Below, piece after piece: positions 16,124 through 24,980 of a stretch of 64,000 nucleotides of DNA. How positions within the stretch are numbered: position 1 is the stretch's first letter; the number at the start of each line of letters is the position of its first letter. A program made the position numbers and the translations under genes. The notes under the pieces are model-generated. The model made no database searches, was not told the DNA's origin, and worked only from the letters and a program-made list of their open reading frames with translations. Origin of the DNA: Rhodococcus antarcticus (lineage in GTDB: Bacteria > Actinomycetota > Actinomycetes > Mycobacteriales > Mycobacteriaceae); the NCBI RefSeq assembly GCF_026153295.1, contig NZ_CP110615.1:992001-1056000 (forward strand), given 5' to 3'.

Positions 16124-16143
16124 ACGGAACGGTTTCGTTCCGT
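16124..16143. promoter_or_regulatory. TetR operator palindrome
   Basis: Perfect inverted repeat ACGGAACG-GTTT-CGTTCCGT, 20 bp upstream of the TetR start. Size and symmetry fit a TetR dimer site; it probably controls both the regulator and the exporter behind it. Confidence 0.75.
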
Positions 16144-16162
16144 CGTGAGGAGGTGGTGGTCC

Positions 16163-16762
16163 GTGTCGGTCAGCGTGCCCGCCCTGCCGGGGGCCACCGT
16201 CCGGGAGCAGGAGATCTTCACCGCGACGCTCGACCTGGTCGCCGAGCACGGCTACGACCGGCTCACCATGGACGCCATCGCCGCGGCGTCGCGAGCGGGG
16301 AAGGCAACCCTGTACCGCCGGTGGGCCTCCAAGGCCGAGCTCGTCGTCGCCGCGGTGGTCGAGCTGAAGTCCCGCACCACGCCGTCGCCGCGCGACACCG
16401 GCACCCTGCGCGGGGACCTGCTCTCGGGTGTCTGCGTCGAGATGGGCCTGGACGATCCGCGCCAGATGGCGATCATGAGCGGCCTCTCCACGGCCATCCA
16501 CTCAGACCCGGAGCTCCGGGAGGCCTTCGTCGAGGGATTCCTGGCCCCCCGCCGGATCGAGCTGGAACAGGTCTTCCAGCGCGCCGTCGACCGGGGCGAG
16601 CTCCCCGACGGGGCGGACGTGGCGCTGCTCGCCACCGTGCTGCCCGCCCTCGCCGTCTACCACACCACCTTCGCGACCGAGCAGGTCCGGGACCCGGGGT
16701 TCATGACCCGGGTCGTCGACCAGGTCGTGCTCCCCATGACCGACCAGCACGCCCCGCGCTGA
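16163..16762 (+). CDS. TetR family regulator
   Basis: Repressor of 199 residues. The N-terminal DNA-binding domain includes FTATLDLVAEHGYDRLTMDAIA and the helix-turn-helix GKATLYRRWASKAELV; the C-terminal helical domain should bind a ligand, likely an exporter substrate. I prefer the GTG at 16163 over that at 16145, which lies inside the ribosome binding site GAGGAGG. It is followed by a DHA2 exporter 84 bp downstream on the same strand and preceded by a perfect palindrome, the classic layout of a self-regulated drug-efflux unit. Confidence 0.9.
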   Translation: MSVSVPALPGATVREQEIFTATLDLVAEHGYDRLTMDAIAAASRAGKATLYRRWASKAELVVAAVVELKSRTTPSPRDTGTLRGDLLSGVCVEMGLDDPRQMAIMSGLSTAIHSDPELREAFVEGFLAPRRIELEQVFQRAVDRGELPDGADVALLATVLPALAVYHTTFATEQVRDPGFMTRVVDQVVLPMTDQHAPR

Positions 16763-16846
16763 CCCGCACCAGACCAGCGCTTCCCGCGCGACGCCCCTCG
16801 CTCACCGTCGAGCACCTGCCCCACCAGTCCCCGAGTGAGGAACACC

Positions 16847-18367
16847 ATGTCCGACACATCCCTGTCGAAGCCGGTCACCGACCGCACCGCCGGTGACCCC
16901 GGCCGGTCCGGGGTCACCCCCGCAGGCGGAGCGCCGTCCCGCCTCGGGGTGGCCCTGGTCGTCATCAGCGCCGCCCAGCTGATGGTCGTGCTCGACGCGA
17001 GCATCGTGAACATCGCGCTGCCCTACGTGCAGACCGACCTCGGCTTCTCCCCGGAGAACCTGTCCTGGATCGTCAACGCCTACACGCTCGCCTTCGGCGG
17101 ACTCCTGCTGCTCGGCGGACGCCTCGGCGACCTGCTGGGCCGCCGCCGCATGTTCATGGTCGGAGTGGGTGTCTTCGCGCTGGCCTCGCTGCTGGGCGGC
17201 CTGGCCACCGGGGAGACCACGCTGATCTCCGCCCGCGTCCTGCAGGGCGTCGGGGCCGCGATCGCCTCACCCACCGCGCTGGCCCTCATCACCACCACGT
17301 TCCCCGCGGGTGCGGCCCGCAACCGGGCCTTCGGCATCTACGCCGCGATGTCCGGAGCCGGCGCGGCCGTCGGCCTGATCCTGGGCGGCGCGCTCACCGA
17401 GGCCTCCTGGCGGTGGACCTTCTTCATCAACGTCCCCATCGGCCTGCTCGTGCTGTTCATGGCCCCCCGGGTGCTCCCGGAGTCGGTCAAGGGTGACGGC
17501 CACTTCGACATCCCCGGTGCGGTCACCGCGACCGCCGGGCTCGCGTCGCTGGTCTACGGGCTCACCCAGGCCGTGAACGGCTGGGGGCGCGTCCAGACCC
17601 TGGGCTGGATCATCGCCGGCGTCGTGCTCATCGCCGCGTTCCTCGTCATCGAGACCCGCTCGGCCCACCCGCTCATGCCGATGCGCGTGCTGCGCAACCG
17701 CAACCGTGCGGTGAGCTACCTCGCCATGCTGGCCACCGGCTCGGCGCTGTTCGCGATGTTCTACTTCCTGAGCCTCTACGTCCAGCAGGTGCTGGGCTAC
17801 TCCGCCATCACCACCGGCGTCTCGTTCCTGCCGTTCGCCATCGGCATCGGCATCTCCGCCCAGGTCGCCGGCAAGCTCATCACCCTGGTCGACCCGCGGT
17901 TCGTCAGTGCATCCGGTGGTGCCATGGCCGCGGTGGGTCTGCTCTGGATGTCCCAGCTCGAGGTGGGCTCCAGCTACTTCCCGCACCTGTTCGGGCCGAT
18001 GGTCGTCATCGCGCTTGGCCTCGGTCTCACCTTCGTCCCGCTGACCCTGACCGCCGTCAGCGGCGTGGAGAAGGAGGACTCCGGGGTGGCCTCGGCCGTG
18101 CTCAACACGATGCAGCAGGTCGGCGGCGCGCTGGGGCTGTCCCTGCTGGCCACCGTCGCGGCCTCCGCCAGCCGGAACAGCTCGGCGCTGACGTCCGGCG
18201 CCCAGCCACGGCTGGCCGCGCTGCAGGCGGCCGTGGACGGCTACACCTCGGCGTTCACCACCGGCGCCGTCATCACCGCCGTGGCCGCCGTGGTCGTCCT
18301 CGTGGGGCTGAACATCTCCAAGACCGAGCTCTCCCCCGACCAGGAGAGCCCGGTGCACGTGGGCTGA
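16847..18367 (+). CDS. DHA2-family MFS multidrug exporter (EfpA-like)
   Basis: Proton-coupled exporter of 506 residues with about 14 hydrophobic segments. Family marks are LDASIVNIALPYVQTDL, GGLLLLGGRLGDLLGRRR (motif A) and GAAVGLILGGALTE in the fifth-helix region. Sequence and position, between cysG and proS, resemble M. tuberculosis EfpA, but the adjacent TetR is an added feature, so orthology is not certain. The ATG at 16847 has GAGGA 5 bp upstream. Likely induced when the TetR repressor binds a toxic compound. Confidence 0.88.
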   Translation: MSDTSLSKPVTDRTAGDPGRSGVTPAGGAPSRLGVALVVISAAQLMVVLDASIVNIALPYVQTDLGFSPENLSWIVNAYTLAFGGLLLLGGRLGDLLGRRRMFMVGVGVFALASLLGGLATGETTLISARVLQGVGAAIASPTALALITTTFPAGAARNRAFGIYAAMSGAGAAVGLILGGALTEASWRWTFFINVPIGLLVLFMAPRVLPESVKGDGHFDIPGAVTATAGLASLVYGLTQAVNGWGRVQTLGWIIAGVVLIAAFLVIETRSAHPLMPMRVLRNRNRAVSYLAMLATGSALFAMFYFLSLYVQQVLGYSAITTGVSFLPFAIGIGISAQVAGKLITLVDPRFVSASGGAMAAVGLLWMSQLEVGSSYFPHLFGPMVVIALGLGLTFVPLTLTAVSGVEKEDSGVASAVLNTMQQVGGALGLSLLATVAASASRNSSALTSGAQPRLAALQAAVDGYTSAFTTGAVITAVAAVVVLVGLNISKTELSPDQESPVHVG

Positions 18368-18386
18368 GGTCCGACCCAGGTCCACC

Positions 18387-18423
18387 GTGTGGCGTGCACC
18401 CCCGGCGGGGGTGCACGCCACAC
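18387..18423. terminator. Bidirectional terminator hairpin
   Basis: A perfect 17-bp stem (left arm 18387-18403, right arm 18407-18423, loop GGC) lies between the convergent exporter and RIO-type kinase genes and can stop transcription from both sides. Confidence 0.85.
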
Positions 18424-18438
18424 GCCGTCCGGAGGCGG

Positions 18439-19311
18439 TCAGGGCCGGCCGAGCACGGCGAGCACGTCGTCGGGGTCCTGGACGAGCCCCCGGGAGGTGA
18501 ACCAGGTGCACATGACGGTGACGTCGCGGCGCGCGATCTCGGCCCCGCGGGGGTTCGCCACCACGTCGACCACCTGGGGCAGGTCGATGACCACGAGGTC
18601 CCCGCGGTGCACGAGGAGGTTGTACGGCGAGAGGTCCCCGTGCGCGAGCCCCTCGTCGGCCAGCAGGCCGAGCACGTCCACCAGCTGGTGCCAGAGCCGC
18701 GCGAGGTGCGCCCGGTCGAGCCTCAGCTGGGCCAGGCGGGGCGCGGCGGAGCCGTCCGGCTCGTCGAGGTACTCCAGCAGCACCTCCGTGCCGAGCAGCT
18801 GCACCGGGTACGGCACCGGGGCGCCGAGCTCGGTCAGCCGGGTCAGGGCGGCGAACTCCGCCGCGGCCCACTGACCGGCCAGCAGCTGACGGCCGAACTC
18901 GGTGCGGTGCGCCATGGCCCGGGTCTCCCGCGAGCGGCGAACCCGGCGGCCCTCGGTGTAGCCGGCGTCGCGGTGGAACAGCCGGTGCTCGGGGCTGCGG
19001 TAGCGCTTCGCGGCCAGCAGGCACGACGGACCCCCCGGGACGGCGCGCTCGATGAGGTTGACGTCGGCCTCCTTGCCCGTCTTGAGCACGCCGAGCTCGG
19101 TGTCGGTGGCGGCGGCGTCGGTCACCAGCCAGCCCGGCCGCGGTACCGGGCCGTGCACGGCGTCGGGCCAGGTGCTGGGGGTCGGCCCCCCGGGGACGGG
19201 CGCGTCCGTCGCGTCCCAGACGGCCGGCGCGCGGCGTCGGGACCGGGGGGTGGGGTCGTCGTCGAACCGGCCGGGCCGGGAGCGCCGGGGGCCGGGGATG
19301 TCGTGGGGCAC
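18439..19311 (-). CDS. RIO-type atypical serine kinase
   Basis: Protein of 290 residues with a RIO1-like kinase domain: nucleotide-binding region GVLKTGKEADVNL, catalytic loop AHGDLSPYNLLV and metal loop VVIDLPQ in place of DFG. The first 70 residues are polar and likely disordered. RIO kinases in archaea and eukaryotes act in ribosome maturation; the bacterial role is unclear. A 20-residue leader ORF with a strong ribosome binding site ends 31 bp upstream. Confidence 0.85.
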   Translation of the reverse strand: MPHDIPGPRRSRPGRFDDDPTPRSRRRAPAVWDATDAPVPGGPTPSTWPDAVHGPVPRPGWLVTDAAATDTELGVLKTGKEADVNLIERAVPGGPSCLLAAKRYRSPEHRLFHRDAGYTEGRRVRRSRETRAMAHRTEFGRQLLAGQWAAAEFAALTRLTELGAPVPYPVQLLGTEVLLEYLDEPDGSAAPRLAQLRLDRAHLARLWHQLVDVLGLLADEGLAHGDLSPYNLLVHRGDLVVIDLPQVVDVVANPRGAEIARRDVTVMCTWFTSRGLVQDPDDVLAVLGRP

Positions 19312-19342
19312 GGGAACCTCTCGGTGACCCCGGGCGGCCCGC

Positions 19343-19405
19343 TCAGGAGGGCGGCGGCACGGGGTGGGGGAGTGCGGGGCGGACGTGCTGGTGCAGCACC
19401 GTCAT
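19343..19405 (-). CDS. Leader micro-ORF MTVLHQHVRP...
   Basis: ATG at 19405 with AGGAGGAGGT 8 bp upstream, a stronger ribosome binding site than that of the next gene. It encodes 20 residues, starting MTVLHQHVRPALPHP and ending in a proline run then TGA, 31 bp before the RIO kinase ATG. Proline and histidine clusters may stall ribosomes. It could be a leader that controls the kinase gene; no homologue is known to me. Confidence 0.45.
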   Translation of the reverse strand: MTVLHQHVRPALPHPVPPPS

Positions 19406-19514
19406 GGCGCGACCTCCTCCTGCTCGACCTCGTGGTGGCCAGAGCCTGCCCCGCGCGTCGAGTCCCCGTCCACCGGTTTACGGGTGCAGGTTTGCTGCCT
19501 GCGGGGACCGCCGA

Positions 19515-20261
19515 CTACCTGGCGTGACCCGCGTCGTCGGTGAGCACGACCACCTCGTGCTCACCCACGAGCTCGACCCGCAGTCCGGCCCGCGCCGCCA
19601 CCCGGGCCACGCCGGCTGCGTCGTGCGGCTCGGCCCGCGAGCTCACCAGCGCCCGGGCCAGGCGACCCTTGTGCGACTTGTTGAGGTGGCTGACCACGGT
19701 GCGGGAGCCGTCGGGCCGCTCGGTGAGCACGGTGGCGGTCACGGCCCCCGGCGCGGGCCCCAGCGCGGCGTACGCGCCCGAGCGCAGGTCCACCACGAGC
19801 TCGTCCACCGCGGCAAGCGTCGGGGTCAGCACCGGGCGCCACAGGGTGCGCAGCCCACCGAGGCCGGGGAGGGTGGAGCCGGCCGAGAGTCGGTACGCGG
19901 GCACGGGATCGGTGGCGCGGAGGAGTCCGAACAGGGCGGAGGAGACGGCGAGGCGGGCGCGGGCGCGGGGGGTCAGGGTGCGCGCGTCGAGGGCGTCGTA
20001 GAGGACTCCCGTGTAGCGCTGCAGAGCGGGCATGGTGGGCGAGCTGAGCAGCTGCGCGTTGCGGGCCACCTCGTGGGTCTGCTTCGGCCCCAGGCCCAGC
20101 GCGACCAGCGAGCCGCCCACGTCCGCGGCCAGGGCGACGAGCGCGTCGAGCAGGGTGCGCCGCACGGCGGTGAGCCCCGGGTGACCCAGTGCGGCGAGGT
20201 CGAGCGGGGCCCCGCGCCCGCCGGTGGCCTTGGTCTCCGAGGGCGGCAGCAGCACGAGCAC
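19515..20261 (-). CDS. yaaA: YaaA peroxide stress protein
   Basis: Cytoplasmic protein of 248 residues of the DUF328 family, which lowers free iron and protects DNA from peroxide in E. coli. It begins VLVLLPPSETKA and has the family block AVSSALFGLLRATDPVPAYRLSAG and a late SHLNKSHKGRLARAL (usual consensus near N-KxxKG). The GTG at 20261 is six bases after a TACCCT box on the same strand, pointing to a leaderless message. It stands alone between RIO kinase and DoxX genes. Confidence 0.9.
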   Translation of the reverse strand: MLVLLPPSETKATGGRGAPLDLAALGHPGLTAVRRTLLDALVALAADVGGSLVALGLGPKQTHEVARNAQLLSSPTMPALQRYTGVLYDALDARTLTPRARARLAVSSALFGLLRATDPVPAYRLSAGSTLPGLGGLRTLWRPVLTPTLAAVDELVVDLRSGAYAALGPAPGAVTATVLTERPDGSRTVVSHLNKSHKGRLARALVSSRAEPHDAAGVARVAARAGLRVELVGEHEVVVLTDDAGHAR

Positions 20262-20267
20262 GGCGCG

Positions 20268-20273
20268 AGGGTA
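20268..20273 (-). promoter_or_regulatory. -10 box of leaderless yaaA
   Basis: TACCCT on the minus strand, then six bases, then the GTG start at 20261. Spacing puts the transcript start at or next to the GTG. Confidence 0.5.
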
Positions 20274-20335
20274 GCGAGGGAGCGCGGGGGCGCCGGCGGC
20301 CGGCGGCCCCGGGGCTGCGGGAGGACGGGGTCGGT

Positions 20336-20372
20336 GCACGACGGCCCCCGCCGGGGGCGGGGGCCGTCGTGC
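20336..20372 (-). terminator. Terminator hairpin after DoxX gene
   Basis: Perfect 17-bp stem (20336-20352 with 20356-20372, loop GGG) just beyond the stop of the minus-strand gene ending at 20380. Confidence 0.8.
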
Positions 20373-20379
20373 GGGCGGT

Positions 20380-21480
20380 TCAGCGGTAGGAGCCGGCCAG
20401 CTCCCCGCCCTTGGCCTGCGCCTGGGCGGCGAGGTCCGCGCCCCGGGTCTGGGCCTGGGCGGCGAGCTCGGCGACGCGGTCGGCGGCGGTGGCGGCGCGC
20501 TGGTCCGCCTGCTTGCGCGCCTGCTTGGCCGTCCTCGCAGCCTCCTTGCGGGCCTGCTTGGCGAGCGAGCGGCCGCGCCGGGTGCCCTCGTCGGCCAGCT
20601 CCTCGGCCCGCGCCCGTGCGACGGTGGCGAGCTCGCCGGCCCTGACGGAGGCGTCGGAGGCCCAGCTGTCCGCCTCCTTGCGCGCCTGCTTCGCGAGGGC
20701 GCGGCCACGCCGGGAGCCCTCGTCGGCCCACTCCGAGGCCAGTGCGGCGCCGCGCTGGGCAGCGGATTGGGCGAGGTCCTGCCCCTGGGCGGCGAGCTTC
20801 TTCGTCGTGTCGCTCTCGGCCACCTGGTGGGCGATGTCCTGGGCCCGGGCGGCGGCCGTGGCGGCCAGGGCGGCTCCGCCTGCGGCGAGCCGCTTGGTCG
20901 TGTCGCTCTCGGCGACGGTGTGGGCCAGCTCCTGGCCCCGCTCGGCCGCCGTGTGCGCAGCCCCGCGCAGCGCCTCGCCGGAGTGCCCGCTCGACGAGCC
21001 GGGCAGGGCGGCGGAGAGAGCCTTCTGGGCGTGCTCGGCGCTCGCCCGCGTGCGCCAGGCGACGGAGGGCTTGCCCTCGGTGTCGACAGCGGCGATGAGC
21101 AGGCCGCCGAGCAGGCCGACGTTCTTGAGGAACTGGGTGCGGTGGGCCGCCTTGGCCTCCGGGTCGGTCTCCTCCCAGAAGGCGTGGCCGGCCAGGGTGG
21201 TCGGGACGATGCTGCCGGCGAGGGCGAGCGAGGCCAGGCGCGGCAGCTTGCCGCTGGCGAGCAGGAGGCCACCACCGATCTGCACCGCGGCGTTGATCTT
21301 GACCAGGGTGTCCGGGTCGGTCGGGATGTTGTCGGTGATGTCGTCGGGCAGGGCCTGCTCGCCCTTCGCCACCAGCGGGGCGGCCGCCTCCACCCGGGGC
21401 GCGGGGTTGCGCAGGGCGTCCACGCCGCCGGCCACGAAGACCGCGGCCAGCATGGGGCGAGCAATACGGCGGATGAGCAC
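20380..21480 (-). CDS. DoxX family protein with long helical repeat tail
   Basis: Protein of 366 residues. The first 145 residues are a DoxX membrane domain (IARPMLAAVFVAGGVDALRNP, KINAAVQIGGGLLLASG, FLKNVGLLGGLLIAAVD). The remaining 200 residues are an Ala/Lys/Arg/Glu-rich helix built of repeats: AESDTTKRLAAGG and AESDTTKKLAAQG, then DEGSRRGRALAKQARKEA and DEGTRRGRSLAKQARKEA. This looks like an apolipoprotein or coiled-coil surface helix. The GTG at 21480 has AGGAGGT 6 bp upstream. DoxX proteins are tied to membrane redox balance in mycobacteria; the tail has no assigned role. Confidence 0.85.
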   Translation of the reverse strand: MLIRRIARPMLAAVFVAGGVDALRNPAPRVEAAAPLVAKGEQALPDDITDNIPTDPDTLVKINAAVQIGGGLLLASGKLPRLASLALAGSIVPTTLAGHAFWEETDPEAKAAHRTQFLKNVGLLGGLLIAAVDTEGKPSVAWRTRASAEHAQKALSAALPGSSSGHSGEALRGAAHTAAERGQELAHTVAESDTTKRLAAGGAALAATAAARAQDIAHQVAESDTTKKLAAQGQDLAQSAAQRGAALASEWADEGSRRGRALAKQARKEADSWASDASVRAGELATVARARAEELADEGTRRGRSLAKQARKEAARTAKQARKQADQRAATAADRVAELAAQAQTRGADLAAQAQAKGGELAGSYR

Positions 21481-21616
21481 GGTGGGACCTCCTGCATCTG
21501 CCGCGGGCACCCTGGCGGAGCCCGCGTGTCGTGTCGACCTCCGGTGATCGTAGGAGAGGACGTCGCCGGGGCGCCCAACGTCACCGAACCCGGGTGAGCC
21601 TGCCGTGGGCCCCGGC

Positions 21617-21622
21617 TACGCT
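21617..21622 (+). promoter_or_regulatory. -10 box of leaderless proS
   Basis: TACGCT, then eight bases, then the proS GTG at 21631. No ribosome binding site is present, which supports a leaderless transcript. Confidence 0.5.
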
Positions 21623-21630
21623 GCGCACCC

Positions 21631-23391
21631 GTGATCACCCGCCTCTCGACCTTGTTCCTGCGCACCCTGCGCGACGACCCCGCCGACGCCGAGGTCCCCA
21701 GCCACAAGCTGTTGGTGCGCGCAGGGTACGTCCGGCGGATCGCCCCCGGGATCTACTCGTGGCTGCCCCTGGGGCTGCGGGTGCTGCGCGAGGTCGAGCG
21801 GGTCGTCCGCGAGGAGATGGACGCCATCGGCGCCCAGGAGATCAGTCTCCCCGCCCTGCTCCCGCGCGATCCCTACGAGAGGTCGGGCCGCTGGAGCGAG
21901 TACGGCCCCGGACTGTTCCGCCTCAAGGACCGCAAGGGCGGGGACTACCTGCTCGGACCGACCCACGAGGAGCTGTTCGCGCTCACGGTGAAGGGCGAGC
22001 TCAGCTCCTACAAGGACTTCCCGGTGACGCTGTACCAGGTGCAGACCAAGTACCGCGACGAGGAGCGTCCCCGCGCCGGCATCCTCCGCGGCCGCGAGTT
22101 CGTCATGAAGGACTCCTACTCGTTCGACCTCGACGAGCAGGGCCTCGCCGCCTCCTACGCGGCCCACCGGGGCGCCTACCAGCGGATCTTCGAGCGGCTG
22201 GGCGTCCGGTACGTCGTCGTCTCCGCCGTGTCCGGCGCGATGGGTGGTTCTGCCTCCGAGGAGTTCCTGGCCGAGAGCGAGGTCGGTGAGGACACCTACG
22301 TGCGCTGCCTCGAGTCCGGCTACGCGGCGAACGTGGAGGCCGTCACCACCCCGGCCCCCCCGACGATCCCCCTCGACGGGCTGCCGGGCGCCGTCGAGCA
22401 CGCGACCGCGGACACCCCGACCATCGACGCCCTGGTCGGCTGGGCCAACGGGGCGGAGCTCGGCCGCACCGTGACCGCCGCCGACACCCTGAAGAACATC
22501 CTCGTGAAGACGAGGCTGCCGGGCGGCGAGTGGCAGCTGCTCGGCATCGGGCTGCCGGGCGACCGGGGGGTGGACCTCAAGCGGCTCGCGGCGTCGCTGG
22601 AGCCCGCCGAGGTCGTGCTGGCCACCGAGGGGGACTTCGCCAAGAACCCGTTCCTCGTCAAGGGCTACATCGGTCCCCGCGCCCTGGCCGCCAACGGGGT
22701 CCGGTACCTGGTCGACCCCCGCGTGGTCAGCGGCACCGCGTGGATCACCGGGGCCGACGCGGACGGACGGCACGTCGTCGACCTCGTCTGCGGCCGGGAC
22801 TTCACCCCCGACGGCACCGTCGAGGCGGCCGAGGTCCGGGCGGGCGACCCCTCGCCGGACGGGGCCGGGCTCCTGGTGGCCGCGCGTGGGATCGAGATCG
22901 GTCACATCTTCCAGCTCGGTCGCAAGTACACCGACACGTTCGCGGTGGACGTGCTCGGTGAGGACGGCACCAAGGTCCGCCCGACGATGGGCTCCTACGG
23001 GGTGGGTGTCTCGCGCCTGGTGGCCGTCATCGCCGAGCAGTCCCACGACGAGCGGGGCCTGCGCTGGCCGGCCGAGGTGTCCCCGGCCGACGTGCACCTG
23101 GTGCTCGCGGGTCGGGCCAAGGGTGGCGACGAGGAGGTCTCGGCCGGGGCCGAGCAGCTCGCTGGTGAGCTGCACGCCGCAGGGCTGCGGGTGCTGTTCG
23201 ACGACCGCAAGGCCTCGCCCGGGGTGAAGTTCGCGGACGCCGAGCTGATCGGCGTGCCGCTGGTGGTGGTGGTGGGCCGAGGGTGGAAGGACGGTGTCGT
23301 CGAGCTGCGCGAGCGCTTCGGCGACGGCGGCAGCCGTGACGTCCCCGCGGCGGAGGTGGTGGCCGAGGTCGTCCGGCTGTCGGCTCGCTGA
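21631..23391 (+). CDS. proS: Prolyl-tRNA synthetase
   Basis: Class II synthetase of 586 residues that charges tRNA-Pro. Bacterial type: catalytic core with motif-1 region ([27 protein letters not shown]), motif 2 ([29 protein letters not shown]), an inserted YbaK-like editing domain (about residues 240-380), motif 3 ([20 protein letters not shown]) and a C-terminal anticodon-binding domain ending in EVVRLSAR. Length is normal. The GTG at 21631 fits a leaderless message. Position downstream of an exporter and upstream of the ferritin-like pair matches mycobacteria. Confidence 0.97.
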   Translation: MITRLSTLFLRTLRDDPADAEVPSHKLLVRAGYVRRIAPGIYSWLPLGLRVLREVERVVREEMDAIGAQEISLPALLPRDPYERSGRWSEYGPGLFRLKDRKGGDYLLGPTHEELFALTVKGELSSYKDFPVTLYQVQTKYRDEERPRAGILRGREFVMKDSYSFDLDEQGLAASYAAHRGAYQRIFERLGVRYVVVSAVSGAMGGSASEEFLAESEVGEDTYVRCLESGYAANVEAVTTPAPPTIPLDGLPGAVEHATADTPTIDALVGWANGAELGRTVTAADTLKNILVKTRLPGGEWQLLGIGLPGDRGVDLKRLAASLEPAEVVLATEGDFAKNPFLVKGYIGPRALAANGVRYLVDPRVVSGTAWITGADADGRHVVDLVCGRDFTPDGTVEAAEVRAGDPSPDGAGLLVAARGIEIGHIFQLGRKYTDTFAVDVLGEDGTKVRPTMGSYGVGVSRLVAVIAEQSHDERGLRWPAEVSPADVHLVLAGRAKGGDEEVSAGAEQLAGELHAAGLRVLFDDRKASPGVKFADAELIGVPLVVVVGRGWKDGVVELRERFGDGGSRDVPAAEVVAEVVRLSAR

Positions 23392-23457
23392 GCCCGAGGT
23401 GGGCGGGTGCTGTCGCGGCGTCGGGCGGCCGGCCACCCGGCGAGGACGGCAGCCCGC

Positions 23458-23868
23458 TCAGCCACGCAGGAAGCTCAGCCGGACGCTGCGCTGGTGGTTG
23501 TCGCCGTTGGTGTCGACCAGGCACACCGACTGCCAGGTGCCCAGGGCCATGGTCCCGGCGAGCACGGGGACGGTCGCGTGCGGGGCGATCAGGGCCGGCA
23601 GCACGTGGTCGCGGCCGTGCCCGGGCGAGCCGTGCCGGTGCACCCAGCGCTGGTCGCGCGGCAGCAGGTGCTCCAGGGACTCCAGCAGGTCGGTGTCGCT
23701 GCCCGCGCCCGTCTCCAGCACCGCGACCCCGGCCGTGGCGTGCGGCACCCACACGTGCAGCAGGCCGTCCGCCGCGCCGATCGAGGTGAGGAACTCCCGG
23801 CACTCGTCGGTGATCGACCGGACCACCTCGCTGCTACCGGTCGCGATGCTCAGGACCGTCGACTCCAC
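23458..23868 (-). CDS. YjbQ/UPF0047 family protein
   Basis: Cytoplasmic protein of 136 residues of the YjbQ family (thiamin phosphate synthase-like side activity in E. coli). Family marks are GLLHVWVPHATAGVAVLE and the conserved end LGTWQSVCLVDTNGDNHQRSVRLSFLRG (usual consensus ending in G-x-W-Q). The GTG at 23868 has AGGAGGA 5 bp upstream and follows the ferritin-like gene stop after 1 bp, so these are one operon. Convergent with proS. Confidence 0.88.
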   Translation of the reverse strand: MESTVLSIATGSSEVVRSITDECREFLTSIGAADGLLHVWVPHATAGVAVLETGAGSDTDLLESLEHLLPRDQRWVHRHGSPGHGRDHVLPALIAPHATVPVLAGTMALGTWQSVCLVDTNGDNHQRSVRLSFLRG

Positions 23869-23869
23869 G

Positions 23870-24367
23870 TCATCCTCCTGTCGTGACCGGCTGCCCGGGG
23901 AACGCCCTGGTGGCCGGGACGGATCCCAGCGCCACCCGCCACCCGGCCGCCCGGACGGCACAGTCGGTGAGTGCCGCGACGGCCGTCGTGCGCAGGTCCA
24001 GGGGCACCTCGGCGGGGACCGGAACCGTCGGTCCGCTGCGCTCCGCCGCCGGGTCGCTGCGCTCGAGCACCGCGCGCCACGCCTGCGCGGTGGCGTCCTC
24101 GACCGTGGCGGCGAGCTGCAGGGCCGTGACGCCGTCGGTCACCGTGACCGGCAACGCGTACCCCGTCGCGGACGGCACGGCGGTGGCACCGTCGGTGGTC
24201 AGCGCGTCGGTGGCGGCGTCCCGCCGGGCTGCGTGGGCAGCGGTCGCGGCGGCGACGGCCTCGCCGCGCTGCGCCGGGGCGAAGGCGGCCACCACGCCGT
24301 AGGCGTAGACCGCGGCGTGCTCGGCGGCCAGGGCGTCGTCCAGCGCCTGCTGCTCGGTGACGTTCAC
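23870..24367 (-). CDS. Ferritin-like DUF4439 protein
   Basis: Protein of 165 residues, mostly helical. It starts VNVTEQQALDDALAAEHAAVYAYGVVAAF, where the E and H in a ferritin-like helix could bind metal, and continues RRDAATDALTTDGATAVP. It corresponds in position to mycobacterial Rv2844. The GTG at 24367 overlaps the upstream lipoprotein stop (GTGA). Coupled to that lipoprotein gene and to YjbQ; function not established. Confidence 0.8.
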   Translation of the reverse strand: MNVTEQQALDDALAAEHAAVYAYGVVAAFAPAQRGEAVAAATAAHAARRDAATDALTTDGATAVPSATGYALPVTVTDGVTALQLAATVEDATAQAWRAVLERSDPAAERSGPTVPVPAEVPLDLRTTAVAALTDCAVRAAGWRVALGSVPATRAFPGQPVTTGG

Positions 24368-24876
24368 GCCAGCACCGCCACGGCCGCGGCGCACGAGGCG
24401 GCCACCGAACCGAGCAGCCCGGCCCGGTAGGGCGCCGCCACCACGGCGGCACCACCTGCGGCCGCCGCGGCGGCGGTGAGCGCCGCCGTCACCTCGGCGA
24501 GCGTGGCGGGGGCGGCTGCGCCGGTCGTGGTGGTCGGCACGGCGGTCACCGGGGTCCCGTCCACGGTTCCGGCGGCCCGGACCACCTCCGCGTCCAGCGC
24601 GTCGGCGTGCGCGGTCCGCTCGGCGGCGACGGCGCCCAGCGCGGCCGCCCGCTCCGGCGTCCCGGGTGCGGCGGAGGCCGCGGCGGAGGCCGCGGCGGAG
24701 GCGTCGGCCCGGGCGGCGGCGGCGAGGGCGCGCAGCGGGTCGACCGCCGGAGCAGGGGGCTCCGGGGTGCTCGGCGGCGGGGCGGCGGTGCAGGCCGCCA
24801 CCAGGCCCGCCGCCCCGACGGCGAGCGCCGAGCGCAGGAGCACGCGGCGGGACGGTGTGGTCGGCACGGCGGTCAT
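24364..24876 (-). CDS. Ala-rich lipoprotein with twin-arginine signal
   Basis: Exported protein of 170 residues. The N-terminus has SRRVLLRSALAVGAAGLVAAC: a twin-arginine motif, hydrophobic core and lipobox LVAAC, so it is probably folded before export and lipid-anchored. The rest is very Ala-rich and helical. Position corresponds to mycobacterial Rv2843. It is cotranscribed with the ferritin-like protein (GTGA overlap) and diverges from rimP. Function unknown. Confidence 0.78.
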   Translation of the reverse strand: MTAVPTTPSRRVLLRSALAVGAAGLVAACTAAPPPSTPEPPAPAVDPLRALAAAARADASAAASAAASAAPGTPERAAALGAVAAERTAHADALDAEVVRAAGTVDGTPVTAVPTTTTGAAAPATLAEVTAALTAAAAAAGGAAVVAAPYRAGLLGSVAASCAAAVAVLA

Positions 24877-24895
24877 CCTGCCAGTCCCGGGCCGC

Positions 24896-24901
24896 TACGA
24901 T
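24896..24901 (+). promoter_or_regulatory. -10 box of the rimP-nusA-infB operon
   Basis: TACGAT, 79 bp before the rimP ATG, in the divergent gap with the lipoprotein gene. No good -35 is visible. Confidence 0.4.
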
Positions 24902-24980
24902 CAGGCCCTGCGCTGCCCGCCTCCAGGTGCCTGCGGACGGCGCCCACAACTGCACCTCGACCCCGCTGGGAGCCCCGAAC

